A stretch of 64,000 nt of DNA from UBA11872 sp965198285 (GTDB lineage: Bacteria; Chloroflexota; UBA11872). Position numbers and translations under genes: made by a program. The number at the start of each line of letters is the position of its first letter. Within the stretch, counting starts at the first letter, position 1. The DNA lies in assembly GCA_965198285.1 (NCBI GenBank), contig OZ240251.1:62001-126000 (forward strand), given 5' to 3'. Positions 16,844 through 25,396 of this stretch are shown one piece after another. Below the pieces are notes generated by a model. The model saw only the letters and a list, made by a program, of their open reading frames with translations. It had not been told where the DNA came from and made no database searches.

Positions 16844-18001
16844 TCAGGCGTCGGGCCGGCGGCCGGCGCGCAACTCCGTTGACGAAATGTCCATCCGAAG
16901 CTCCTCGGCCGGAATCGCCTCGAACAGCCCCGCAGCTTCGGGAGGGACAGCGAGGTCTTGCAGCTGCACGAAGCGACCATGCTCGAGACGTCCGGCCACG
17001 ACGAATCGAGCGCCCAAGGTCCGGAGTTCCCGCAAGGCGCGGCGCATGGCCGGCGCGCCGCCGTAGTAGATCGGCTCCACGATTCGGCGCGCCGTGTCGG
17101 CCCCGACCACGAAGGCCGTGCCCGGGAGCAGGCGAGCCTTCTCCAGGAAGGTTGGCGCGGCCGTCAGAAGCAAGCGCGCGTCCCCTGCGAACTGCGCGGC
17201 GCGCCGCAGGGCCTCCCCGGACGGTAACGGCGGCTTGTCCACGTTGGTTATCGAGAGCTCGTAGGCCACGGGATCGCCAAAGCGCCGGCGCGCGGCCCGC
17301 CACAGCGCGCCGTGTCCCTGGTGCTGTGGGTTGAAGGACCCCGAAACCAGCGCTGTCGGAAGCTGCCCGCCGGGCCGCCGCCGGCCGTCGGGGAAGGCGG
17401 TCAGCCAGGGCTGCGGGCCGTTGCGTAGGGCAGCAAGTTCGTCATCCAGGACCGTGACGGTGCGCTCATCCGGCGCAAGGTCACGCCCGGCCAGTTCGCT
17501 CCAGGGAGCCGCGCCCACGGCGTCTGCCAGCACGGCCAGTAATGCGCGCTCGGCGGCGGCTTCCTGTTCGTGGCGCCTGGACAGCGGCGGCTCAAAGGTC
17601 CAGGCCAGCGCGATGGTGCGTGCGCCGTCAAAGGCGGCCACGTGCAGGCGGTCGTCGCCGCGTCGCACGCGGTCGGTGGCCAGCGCGGCCGTGGCGGCCA
17701 GCCCCACCACCGGAATCGAAGCATCGGGCCGCAATTCGCAGGCCCGCTCGAAGGCGCGCCGTGCCAGAGCGGCGGCGGTGGCGGCCGAGACCGCTTGCGC
17801 GGGGGTCGCGCCGAGATAGGCGACCACGGCGGCGGGGCTATAGGGCACCGCAATGTCCAGCACCGTGCGCGAGCCGCCCGGACGCCGCAGCAGCATGGGA
17901 ATGACCCCCGTCCCGCCGCCCGTCAGCACCAGCGCCGCGGCCGTTCGCGAGGCGTGAATGCAGTGAACCAGCCCGCCCAGGCCCCCGCCCCCAGCGGACA
18001 C
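16844..18001 (-). CDS. CinA-like domain fused to NadD-type nucleotidyltransferase
   Basis: A 385-residue two-domain protein. The first half (about 10-165) resembles the C-terminal CinA (NMN deamidase/competence-damage) domain: TGGGTGVIPMLLRRPGGSR, VPYSPAAVVAYLG and VSAATAAALARRAF. The second half is a cytidylyltransferase-fold domain with GSFNPQHQGH (residues 221-230) and a C-terminal ISSTELR, the paired hallmarks of NadD/NMN adenylyltransferases. A role in NAD or pyridine-nucleotide salvage is inferred; a similar domain pair is known from plant proteins. The GTG at 18001, seven bases after the Rieske stop, is preferred; the frame extends to 18280 only as an overlap with the Rieske gene. Confidence 0.75.
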   Translation of the reverse strand: MSAGGGGLGGLVHCIHASRTAAALVLTGGGTGVIPMLLRRPGGSRTVLDIAVPYSPAAVVAYLGATPAQAVSAATAAALARRAFERACELRPDASIPVVGLAATAALATDRVRRGDDRLHVAAFDGARTIALAWTFEPPLSRRHEQEAAAERALLAVLADAVGAAPWSELAGRDLAPDERTVTVLDDELAALRNGPQPWLTAFPDGRRRPGGQLPTALVSGSFNPQHQGHGALWRAARRRFGDPVAYELSITNVDKPPLPSGEALRRAAQFAGDARLLLTAAPTFLEKARLLPGTAFVVGADTARRIVEPIYYGGAPAMRRALRELRTLGARFVVAGRLEHGRFVQLQDLAVPPEAAGLFEAIPAEELRMDISSTELRAGRRPDA

Positions 18002-18008
18002 GCGCGAC

Positions 18009-18377
18009 CTACGCCAGTTGGACGAGCACGCGGCCGTCCGCCACCCGGACCGGATAGACGCGCACACGCGCGCGGTTCGGATCGGCCAGAGCTCGGCCGC
18101 TGGACAGATCGAAGATCCAACCGTGCCAGGCGCATTGAAGCAGCGTCCGTCCGCCCGTCCGGTACTCCACCGGCCCGCCAACCGCCTCGGCACGCACCTC
18201 GCCCTTACAGAGGCCAGCGGACAGGCGCGCCCCTTGGTGCGGACAGACGTCGCGGGCGACGTGAAACTCCGTGCCCGCATTCACGACCACAAAGCCGCGG
18301 CCCTCGATCTCGACGCGGGTGGGCCGGCCGACCTCGAAGTCGGCCACCGCGCCTACGTCATGCGCGCTCGAAGTCAT
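18009..18377 (-). CDS. Rieske [2Fe-2S] ferredoxin-like protein
   Basis: A 122-residue soluble Rieske protein with C45-P-H47 and C82-A-W-H85 (CPHQGA and CAWHGW). The 34-residue spacing is longer than in the 1528-1860 protein and typical of dioxygenase ferredoxins and Rieske domains of oxygenases. ATG 18377 overlaps the end of the amidohydrolase gene by 20 bases. The order amidohydrolase-Rieske suggests service in oxidation or ring cleavage of an organic acid, but no oxygenase large subunit is adjacent. Confidence 0.88.
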   Translation of the reverse strand: MTSSAHDVGAVADFEVGRPTRVEIEGRGFVVVNAGTEFHVARDVCPHQGARLSAGLCKGEVRAEAVGGPVEYRTGGRTLLQCAWHGWIFDLSSGRALADPNRARVRVYPVRVADGRVLVQLA

Positions 18378-19470
18378 AAAACGCGGCGGCGTTGAGCGAC
18401 ATGATCTTCTGCCGCAGCTCGCCGCGCACCACGGACGGCACCGCACGGTCCGGCGCGTCGAAGTCCCAGTGCGGATAGTCCGTGGCGAACATCAGGAAAT
18501 CGTCCCGACCGATCATGTCGAAGATCTGCAGCAGGTGCTGCGGATTGGGCGGCTCGTCCATCGGCTGCGTGGTCATGCGGAAGTGTTCCAGGATGTACTC
18601 GCTGGGCAGCTTGCGCAGCCAGGGCACTTCCTCGCGCAGTCCCTTGTAGTTCTTGTCGAACCGCCACATCAGCGGGGGCAGCCAGGCGAACCCGCCCTCG
18701 ATCAGCGCGATCCGCAGGCTCGGAAACTTCTCGAAGACGCCCTCGGACACCAGGCTCAGCACCTGCGCCTCGAACGCCTGCGTCATCCCCGTGTGGTCTT
18801 CCAGGTAGTAGGAGGGCCAGCCGGTGGCCGTGATCGGGTGATTCCCCCAGCCGCCGAAGTGAATCCCAACCGGCAGGTCCACGTCGCACGCGGCCTCGAA
18901 GATCGGCTGATAGTGGCGCTTGCCATACGGCGCCTGGCCGCGAACCGTCAGAATCACCTGCACGAAGCGCGGGTCCTTGCCGCAGCGGCGGATTTCGTCG
19001 GCCGCCGCCTCGGGGATCTGCGGCGTGACCGTAATGGAACTGCGCCAGCGCTCGTCGCTGTCCAGCCACACGTGCCGCTGCCACTCGTTCACGGCGCGGG
19101 CCAGCGCGATTGAGAAGTCATCGTTGTGGACGTGGCCGGCGGCGTACAGCGGCGTGAGGATTCCGAACTGCATGCCCCATTCATCCAGCAACTGCTCCCG
19201 CACGAAGTCGGGATCGCCGCCGGGCCGCAAGCCGTTGGGCGGCCAGGCGTCGCGCCGCGAGGCCATTTCGTAGCCCTTGGGGTACTGGGTGCCGGGCGGT
19301 GCCGAGAACCCGGACTGCTTGATGTACTGCACCCAGCGATCCGACATGAACGGCGTCAGTTCGGCAATCGTGTTCGGATACGGATGAACGTCGCAGTCGA
19401 TAACGGTCAGCGAGGTGCGGCCGTTCGCGGCCTCCGCAGCCGCCGGCGCATCAAGGACAGCCTGTGCCAT
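18358..19470 (-). CDS. Amidohydrolase-2 family (metal-dependent TIM-barrel hydrolase/decarboxylase)
   Basis: A 370-residue protein of the PF04909-type family. The N-terminal metal-site motif appears as VIDCDVHPYP; further conserved segments are VGIHFGGWGNHP (His) and the C-terminal FATDYPHWDFD with the metal-binding Asp. Family members decarboxylate or hydrolyse aromatic acids and related compounds. ATG 19470 is fixed by AAGGAGGGGG five bases upstream; the longer frame to 19521 is rejected. It appears to be the first gene of a minus-strand run with the Rieske gene (overlapping) and the CinA fusion. Confidence 0.9.
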   Translation of the reverse strand: MAQAVLDAPAAAEAANGRTSLTVIDCDVHPYPNTIAELTPFMSDRWVQYIKQSGFSAPPGTQYPKGYEMASRRDAWPPNGLRPGGDPDFVREQLLDEWGMQFGILTPLYAAGHVHNDDFSIALARAVNEWQRHVWLDSDERWRSSITVTPQIPEAAADEIRRCGKDPRFVQVILTVRGQAPYGKRHYQPIFEAACDVDLPVGIHFGGWGNHPITATGWPSYYLEDHTGMTQAFEAQVLSLVSEGVFEKFPSLRIALIEGGFAWLPPLMWRFDKNYKGLREEVPWLRKLPSEYILEHFRMTTQPMDEPPNPQHLLQIFDMIGRDDFLMFATDYPHWDFDAPDRAVPSVVRGELRQKIMSLNAAAFYDFERA

Positions 19471-19605
19471 GGAACCCCCTCCTTCACCGCCGATACTCGC
19501 CACCAAGACCCCAGGCGTCAAGACCCGGCGGTCAATCAGGAACCCGCCTGCGCCCGTTCGCTGTGGCTGAAGTCACCGCCTACTCAGTCAGCGCCGTGTC
19601 AGCGG

Positions 19606-19869
19606 CTACTTCGGCAGTCCGTGCTCGTCGTATAGGAAGTCGCCGTGCTCAACGGCCGACGGCCCATCGCGCAACTGCCCGGCGCAGCGTTCAGAGATGG
19701 CACGCATCTCCTTGAGCCGCGCATCGACACTGCGTTGACGTCGCTCGCGCGCCAAGCGCTCCCGGAGCGTCACAGTGATCGCTTCGGTAATCGTCTCGCC
19801 GGTCAGACGCGCCAGATCGCTGGCCAGCCGGCATGTTTCTTCGTCCGATATGACGATTCGAGACGCCAT
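19606..19869 (-). CDS. Orphan VapB-family antitoxin
   Basis: An 87-residue protein starting MASRIVISDEET. The first 50 residues (ASDLARLTGETITEAITVTL followed by RERLARERR) match the PSK/Rv0623-type VapB antitoxins, an RHH-like DNA-binding region followed by a charged helix. The rest (about 50-87) is a toxin-wrapping tail. These genes normally overlap a downstream vapC; here only 135 bases separate the stop from the amidohydrolase start and no PIN frame exists, so the module has lost its toxin or acts in trans on another one. Confidence 0.75.
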   Translation of the reverse strand: MASRIVISDEETCRLASDLARLTGETITEAITVTLRERLARERRQRSVDARLKEMRAISERCAGQLRDGPSAVEHGDFLYDEHGLPK

Positions 19870-19898
19870 CTCATCCACGTCATGGCCTGCGCGCTCCG

Positions 19899-20099
19899 TC
19901 ACGTCACCAGCCGCAGGATCAGAGTCACCGCGGACATACCGGCCGAAACCACCACGCCCACGCCAAGTCCCACCATCCACTTGATGAGCCGGTTCTCAAG
20001 ATTGGCCAGATCGGCCTTGGTCGCCAAGTGTGCGTAGCCCCCCTGCAGGTGGCTAACCTCGCGTTCGACTTGGCTGATTCGTCCCTCAAGAGCGGCCAT
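19899..20099 (-). CDS. Small coiled-coil membrane protein, relative of the 0.8-1.4 kb pair
   Basis: A 66-residue protein with a short coiled coil (ISQVEREVSHLQG), the ATKADLANLENRLIKWM block and a C-terminal membrane helix (GLGVGVVVSAGMSAVTLIL). The YAHLATKADLA..LIKWMVGL segment is clearly related to YATKADLAEL..MIKWMIGL of the 1168-1404 protein, making it a third family member. It lies 29 bases upstream of the orphan vapB on the same strand. Function unknown. Confidence 0.6.
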   Translation of the reverse strand: MAALEGRISQVEREVSHLQGGYAHLATKADLANLENRLIKWMVGLGVGVVVSAGMSAVTLILRLVT

Positions 20100-20231
20100 A
20101 AACGTTCGTGCCCAGGGTGACCGCCCTTGTGTGCCTTCAGCGTATCAAGCTGTCGAACCGCTATGACTGTCCGCCGCCCACACGCCTCGACCGGCAAGCC
20201 TCTCCAATCCCGCCTATGTGACCATGCCCCC

Positions 20232-21011
20232 ATGCGCATCGACGCCCTCCTGCTCGACCTCGACGACACCCTCATCCCCGACGAAAGCGCCGCCGAAGCC
20301 GCCTTCCTCGCCACCTGCGCCCCCGTCGCCGACCGCTTCGGACTCGACCCCGCCGCTGTCGCCCGCTCCGCCCGCACCTGTGCCCGCCAGATCTGGCGAG
20401 CCTCCGACCACATCCACTACTGCCAGTCCATCGGCATCAGTTCCTGGGAAGGCCTCTGGGCCGGCTTCACCGGCGACGCGCCCGAACTCCGGCGGCTCCA
20501 CGCCTGGGCCCCCACCTACCGCCGCGAAGCCTGGCGCCGCGCCCTCGCCCAACACGGCGTCCACGACCCTCAATACGCCGAACACCTGGCCGAACGGTTC
20601 CGCCACGAACGCCGCCAGCGCAACGCCATGTTCCCCGACGCCGCCGACCTCCTGCCCAAGCTCGCCCGCCGCCTGCCCCTCGCCCTCGTCACCAACGGCG
20701 CCACCGACCTCCAGCACTTCAAGATCGACGCATCCGGCCTGCGGCCCTACTTCCAGACCATCGTGGTCTCTGGAGAAGTCGGCATCGGCAAACCCCATCC
20801 GTGCCCCATGCAACTCGCCTTGCAACGACTCGGCTGCGATCCCGCCCGCGCCGCCATGGTCGGCAACAGCCTCAATTCCGACATCGCCGGCGCCCAGAAC
20901 ACCGGCGTGCACGCCATCTGGCTGAATCGAGACGGCTCGCCGCGCACCGGCGACATCCACCCCGACCTCACCATCACCACCCTGCACGAACTGACCAACC
21001 TGCTTCACTGA
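20232..21011 (+). CDS. HAD-superfamily hydrolase (phosphatase)
   Basis: A 259-residue HAD protein. Motif I is DLDDTLIPDE (nucleophile Asp), motif II VTNGATD, motif III the Lys before GKPHP and motif IV the MVGNSLNSDIAGA segment. A helical cap lies between motifs I and II (about 15-115), as in YjjG and N-acylneuraminate-9-phosphatase relatives. Substrate unknown. ATG 20232 is used because the protein begins with the motif I strand; the longer frame to 20127 adds unrelated residues. It converges on the zincin gene across a repeat. Confidence 0.87.
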   Translation: MRIDALLLDLDDTLIPDESAAEAAFLATCAPVADRFGLDPAAVARSARTCARQIWRASDHIHYCQSIGISSWEGLWAGFTGDAPELRRLHAWAPTYRREAWRRALAQHGVHDPQYAEHLAERFRHERRQRNAMFPDAADLLPKLARRLPLALVTNGATDLQHFKIDASGLRPYFQTIVVSGEVGIGKPHPCPMQLALQRLGCDPARAAMVGNSLNSDIAGAQNTGVHAIWLNRDGSPRTGDIHPDLTITTLHELTNLLH

Positions 21012-21065
21012 CCCGCAACGACACCCCAGGGCCAGTCACCGCCCCCGCAACCAGCCGCCCTCTTC

Positions 21066-21123
21066 CTCCCTCTCCCCGCGCAATAGGGTCGGAGCCTGCT
21101 TCGGACGTAATCCAGGGGTGAGG
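21066..21123. repeat. Intergenic repeat of the CCCTCTCC..GGTGAGGG family
   Basis: cctccctctccccg at about 21066-21080 and ccaggggtgagggtctt ending at about 21128 bracket a degenerate middle. The same start and end blocks occur at 55909-55945 and 57369-57423, always between genes. It lies between convergent genes here. Confidence 0.55.
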
Positions 21124-21157
21124 GTCTTCCGGGCAACCACCCCCGACGTATCGAAAC

Positions 21158-22318
21158 CTAAGCAATCTCCCCCTCCACCCGCGCCATCCACCCTCTCGCA
21201 TCCCGCGTCTCCGCCAGCGTCGGCAGCAACTCCGGCCCCCGCCAAACCTCGTTCATGAACTCCAGGCCGCGCGCCTCCACCACCTGCTGAACAAACGCCT
21301 CGCCAATCCGGTACTGCTCCAACTTCAAATCCAGCCCCAGCAACCGGTTCAGCACCCGCGAAGAAGCCCCCCGCGCTCGTTCGCGGGCCTGCATCCGCGC
21401 TTCCAGCACCTCAAAGCCGGGGATAACCGACCGGCCCGTCTCCCGCATCACGTGATTGCTATACCCCTCCATCAGCGTCATCAGCGCCTGGATCCGACCC
21501 AACGAATCCGCCTGCGCATCCGTCAGCGCCAGCCGCATCAGGCCAGTCCCCGCCGGATCGTCCCGGTCGAAGCGCCGCCACATATCCCGCAGCCGCTCGC
21601 CCAGACGCTCGCCCGACTCCAGCGCCCGCACCGCTTCCGCCAGGTAATCCTGGATCAGCCCCGCCGTATACCCCCGCAACCACGGCGGATCGCCCACCCG
21701 GAACTGGTACGCGTGCGTCGACTCATGCAGCGCCACCCACAGCCGCAGCGCCTCCAGGTCCACCCCTGCCCGCGCCGCCACCTGCGCGATATTCGGCTCC
21801 ACGAAGTAGATCCCCGCCGCGTCCGCCTCCGCGTCCAGGATCGGGATGTCGTATTGACCCAGCACCCGCCGCCCCAGGTAGCCCAGCAGCACCGCAATCT
21901 GGCCCGTCACCGTAAAGCGCGTCCCGTGCGCCGTCAGTCGCGCCAGCGCGCCCGACCCACTCCGCGTCTGCTGGTAGGCAGCCGCCAGCGGCGCCAGCAA
22001 CCGTTCAAAGTTGACCAGATTCGCGTCAATCCAATCCGCCCGACCCAGCACCCGCACCTCGTCCGACCCCACCTCCATCGACACACCCGTGTACGCCGAC
22101 ACCGCGTCAAAGCTCCGCCGCACAATCAAGTCGTAATGCGCGGCGAGTTCGGCATCCGGCCGCCACGCCACCGGCTCCCCCGCCAACCGACGCGCCGTCC
22201 GCCCACCCAGCCCCCAGTCAACCAGCCCCTCAGGAACTGGCCGCCGAGCCACCGCCGCACTACCAACCGCCGCCACCGTCGCCATCCCAAGCCAAAACAC
22301 CACACGCCGCACAGACAT
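21158..22318 (-). CDS. Zinc-dependent metalloprotease-like protein (zincin_2/DUF2342 type)
   Basis: A 386-residue protein with one N-terminal hydrophobic segment (about 4-20) and an HExxH motif at about residue 200 (ALHESTHAYQF). The arrangement, an N-terminal membrane or signal segment, a helical middle and HESTH followed by a long helical C-terminus, fits the actinobacterial/Chloroflexi 'coenzyme F420 biosynthesis associated' zincin family. Enzymatic activity has not been shown for most members. ATG 22318 is preferred over the in-frame TTG at 22327; CCGGAG lies about ten bases upstream. It stands divergent from island 1, separated by a repeat. Confidence 0.8.
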   Translation of the reverse strand: MSVRRVVFWLGMATVAAVGSAAVARRPVPEGLVDWGLGGRTARRLAGEPVAWRPDAELAAHYDLIVRRSFDAVSAYTGVSMEVGSDEVRVLGRADWIDANLVNFERLLAPLAAAYQQTRSGSGALARLTAHGTRFTVTGQIAVLLGYLGRRVLGQYDIPILDAEADAAGIYFVEPNIAQVAARAGVDLEALRLWVALHESTHAYQFRVGDPPWLRGYTAGLIQDYLAEAVRALESGERLGERLRDMWRRFDRDDPAGTGLMRLALTDAQADSLGRIQALMTLMEGYSNHVMRETGRSVIPGFEVLEARMQARERARGASSRVLNRLLGLDLKLEQYRIGEAFVQQVVEARGLEFMNEVWRGPELLPTLAETRDARGWMARVEGEIA

Positions 22319-22354
22319 AGGGAGCAACTCCGGAACGGGTTCACGACATGGTAA

Positions 22355-22412
22355 GCCCTACCCGTTCGTGGTGAGCCGCCCCGGAGTCCGTCGGAGGGGC
22401 GTGTCGAACCAC
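22355..22412. repeat. GTTCGTGGTGAGC-type dispersed repeat, left flank of island 1
   Basis: The copy begins ccctacccgttcgtggtgag and ends gtgtcgaaccac with a GC-rich spacer. Four related copies are clustered at 57449-57903, immediately left of island 2. The two ends form an interrupted inverted repeat (GTGGT...ACCAC). Confidence 0.75.
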
Positions 22413-22471
22413 ATTCCCAGGCAACCAACCCGCCCCAAGTAAGCTGACCCGTCCAACCCCGTCCCACCCGC

Positions 22472-25396
22472 ATGCCCCGCACCGCCGAACACACCGTCAA
22501 CGTCGAACTCGCCCGCCTGCTCCGAGGCAGGCACCCGCGCTGGCGGCAGGGAATCGGAGTCGAGCAAACAGGCGTGCTGGCTGACGCGCCGAGCGATCGC
22601 CCCGACATCCTTATCCAGCATCCCGGCGGCCTGCCCGTTGTTATCGAGACCGAGTACCACCCCGCCCGCGAGGTTGAGCAGGACGCCATCAACCGCCTGG
22701 GCGAAGCCGTCGCGGCCACCGGTGAAGTAATCGAACAGGCCGTCGCCCTGCGCGTGCCCGTCAAACTTCGGGGCGTCAACCAGGCGCACCTGCCCCGGCG
22801 CGTGGCCGAGTCCGACTTCGACTACTGTGTGTTTACAGAAGGAGCCGAAGGCCCCGACCGCTGGCCCGAGAGCGGCTGGCTCACTGGCGGCGTCGACGAC
22901 CTCGCCGGCTTCATCGAGCACACCGCCCTATCCGAACGCCGCATCGCCCGCGGAACCCTGATCCTCGAAGTCGGCGTCCGCCAGGCCGCCGGCCGCCTTG
23001 AGGCCATGCTGCTGCAACCGGAAGGGATATTGGGCCGACGAGCGGCTGTCCTGCACCAGCAACCGGGGGAGCAGACCGAGCGCATGGCCATGGCCATCGT
23101 GGCCAACGCCATGACCTTTCACGCCACCCTTGCCTCAGCCAAGCTAGGTGTCCGGTCATTCGACGAACTGCGCCGGGAATCACCGCTCAAGCATCTCAGC
23201 CGCTCCATCGTCATCGCTGAGTGGCGCCGCATTCTCAGCGAGATCAACTACTGGCCGATCTTCCGGATCGCCGACGACCTCATGTCGCCGGTCTCGCCCC
23301 GCGAAGCCACGTCAATCCTTGAGCACTTGGCCAAAGTCGCCGACGCGCTGCACGAGATCGGAACCTCGACCACCCACGACCTCTCAGGCCAAATGTTCGG
23401 ACGCCTCATCGCCGACCGGAAGTTCCTGGCCACCTTCTACACCCTACCGGCCTCCGCCGCACTGCTGGCCGAACTTGCGGCCGCCCGTCTGGATGTGGAC
23501 TGGCCTGACCCAGAGGCCTTTGCCAACCTGCGAATTGCCGACCTGGCCTGCGGCACCGGCGCGCTGCTGGCCGCCGCCTACCGCGCCGTCGCGTCCCGCC
23601 ACCGCCGGGCCGGCGGCGACGACGCGCCGCTCCACGCCGCCATGCTGGAACGCGCGCTCATCGGCGCGGACATCATGCCGGCCGCCACCCACCTCACCGC
23701 CTCCACGCTCGCCAGCGCGCATCCCGGCCTGCCCTTTGACCGCACCCGCATCCACACCATGCCCTACGGCGACCCGGAACCGGACGACCCCGGCGGACGC
23801 GCCACAGCCATCGGCTCGCTGGACCTGATTCTCAAGGATGCCCAGCCATCCCTCTTCGGCACCGGCCAGCACGCCATCCGGGGTCACAGCCACCCCCTAC
23901 CCGTCCACTCATCGCCAGCCCAGCAGCGCCAGGGCGACGAGCTCCACCTGCCCCAGGGCTCAGTCGATCTCATGATCATGAATCCGCCGTTCACACGACC
24001 CCTCGGGCACGAAGGAACCGAAGAGGGCGTACCGGTCTCGTCGTTTGCTGGATTCAATACCAGCGCCGATGAACAGCGGGCCATGTCATCCGAACTTCGA
24101 CGAATTCGCGGCCATCTGAAACATCCAGCGGGCCATGGTTACGCCGGACTTGCCTCAAACTTCATCGACTTGGCCCATGCAAAGGTCAAGCCGGGCGGCG
24201 TGCTGGCACTCGTATTGCCGCTGGCGGTCATATCAGGAGAGGCTTGGTCGTCGGCACGGCGGCTGCTGGCTCGCGAATACCGCGACTTGGCCTTCGTCAC
24301 CATTGCGGCCGTTGGTGACACTGGCCGCGCGTTCTCGTCGGACACGACCATCGGTGAAGCGCTGGTTATCGCGACCAGACGAGACCAAGCATCGCCGGAT
24401 GGCGAATCAGAAACTCCCGCAACCTACGTGAGTCTCCTCCGCCGACCGAAAAGCCAAGCGGAGGCGGCAGAGGTCGCCCGAGAGATTCGCAATCTTCCGG
24501 ACGCCCGAAGTGGCCTATTGAGCGTGGGGGGAACGGAAGCTGGCTGTTTCGTGCGCGCAACAGCCGGTGACGGTGGATGCGCACCGCTTAGGGAACCGAC
24601 CATCGCCGAGTCCGCTCTTGCGCTGCACCGGGGACTCCTTCGCTTGCCGCGCATGCGCGAGACGCATGCTCTTCCCGTCGCCAGGCTTCACGCGCTGGGC
24701 GAGAAGGGTCTGCATGACATGCAGATCAATGGGAAAGCCAACGGCCCATTCGATGTGATTGCCCGGCGCGACGCAGCGGCCTATCCCATGCTTTGGCGCC
24801 ACACTGCGGCGCGAGAGCGGCGCCTGACTGTGGAGACTGATCGGGAGGGACGCGTGCGTGCGGGCCGCGAGGCCAAAGCCTTGGATGTCTGGGACACCGC
24901 GACCCGCCTCCACTTCAACCGCGACTTCAGGCTCAACTCTCAAAGCTTGGCTGCTTGCCTTACCCCGGAACGCTCGATTGGCGGCCGAGCGTGGCCGAAC
25001 TTCCAACTGACGAACAGCGTATGCGACGAGGCGATCGCACTCTGGGCAAACACGACTCTGGGCTTGATCAGCTCTTGGTGGACGGGCGGTCGTCAGCAGT
25101 TGGGTCGCTCAGTCATGCCCATTACGAAGTTGCCGGATCTGCTAACCCTCGACGCCCGAAGACTCGGCCATGAGCAGATCGACCGCTCTCACCGGATCTT
25201 CGCCGACTTCCTCGACCAAGAGTTCCTCCCCGCCAACGAGGCCTACCACGACTCCGCCCGCCACGCCCTCGACCGCGCCGTCCTCATCGACCTCCTCGGC
25301 CTCCCCGAATCCATCCTCGAACCCCTAGCCGTCCTCCGCCTCCAATGGTGCGCCGAACCCACCGTCCACGGCGGCAAATCGACCCGGCCCAAGTGA
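22472..25396 (+). CDS. Large N-6 adenine methylase-type protein with N-terminal nuclease-like segment
   Basis: A 974-residue protein. The methyltransferase core has motif I DLACGTGALLAAAY (about residue 357) and motif IV NPPF (about 504), the order of gamma-class adenine MTases as in HsdM and type IIG enzymes. The N-terminal 70 residues contain RPDILI (D45) and VVIETEY (E59, E61), a PD..ExE arrangement resembling a PD-(D/E)xK nuclease with the Lys replaced. The C-terminal third (about 750-974) could be a target-recognition region. It may be a single-chain restriction-modification enzyme or a BREX/Pgl-like modification protein. It overlaps the next gene by 4 bases (GTGA). Confidence 0.8.
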   Translation: MPRTAEHTVNVELARLLRGRHPRWRQGIGVEQTGVLADAPSDRPDILIQHPGGLPVVIETEYHPAREVEQDAINRLGEAVAATGEVIEQAVALRVPVKLRGVNQAHLPRRVAESDFDYCVFTEGAEGPDRWPESGWLTGGVDDLAGFIEHTALSERRIARGTLILEVGVRQAAGRLEAMLLQPEGILGRRAAVLHQQPGEQTERMAMAIVANAMTFHATLASAKLGVRSFDELRRESPLKHLSRSIVIAEWRRILSEINYWPIFRIADDLMSPVSPREATSILEHLAKVADALHEIGTSTTHDLSGQMFGRLIADRKFLATFYTLPASAALLAELAAARLDVDWPDPEAFANLRIADLACGTGALLAAAYRAVASRHRRAGGDDAPLHAAMLERALIGADIMPAATHLTASTLASAHPGLPFDRTRIHTMPYGDPEPDDPGGRATAIGSLDLILKDAQPSLFGTGQHAIRGHSHPLPVHSSPAQQRQGDELHLPQGSVDLMIMNPPFTRPLGHEGTEEGVPVSSFAGFNTSADEQRAMSSELRRIRGHLKHPAGHGYAGLASNFIDLAHAKVKPGGVLALVLPLAVISGEAWSSARRLLAREYRDLAFVTIAAVGDTGRAFSSDTTIGEALVIATRRDQASPDGESETPATYVSLLRRPKSQAEAAEVAREIRNLPDARSGLLSVGGTEAGCFVRATAGDGGCAPLREPTIAESALALHRGLLRLPRMRETHALPVARLHALGEKGLHDMQINGKANGPFDVIARRDAAAYPMLWRHTAARERRLTVETDREGRVRAGREAKALDVWDTATRLHFNRDFRLNSQSLAACLTPERSIGGRAWPNFQLTNSVCDEAIALWANTTLGLISSWWTGGRQQLGRSVMPITKLPDLLTLDARRLGHEQIDRSHRIFADFLDQEFLPANEAYHDSARHALDRAVLIDLLGLPESILEPLAVLRLQWCAEPTVHGGKSTRPK

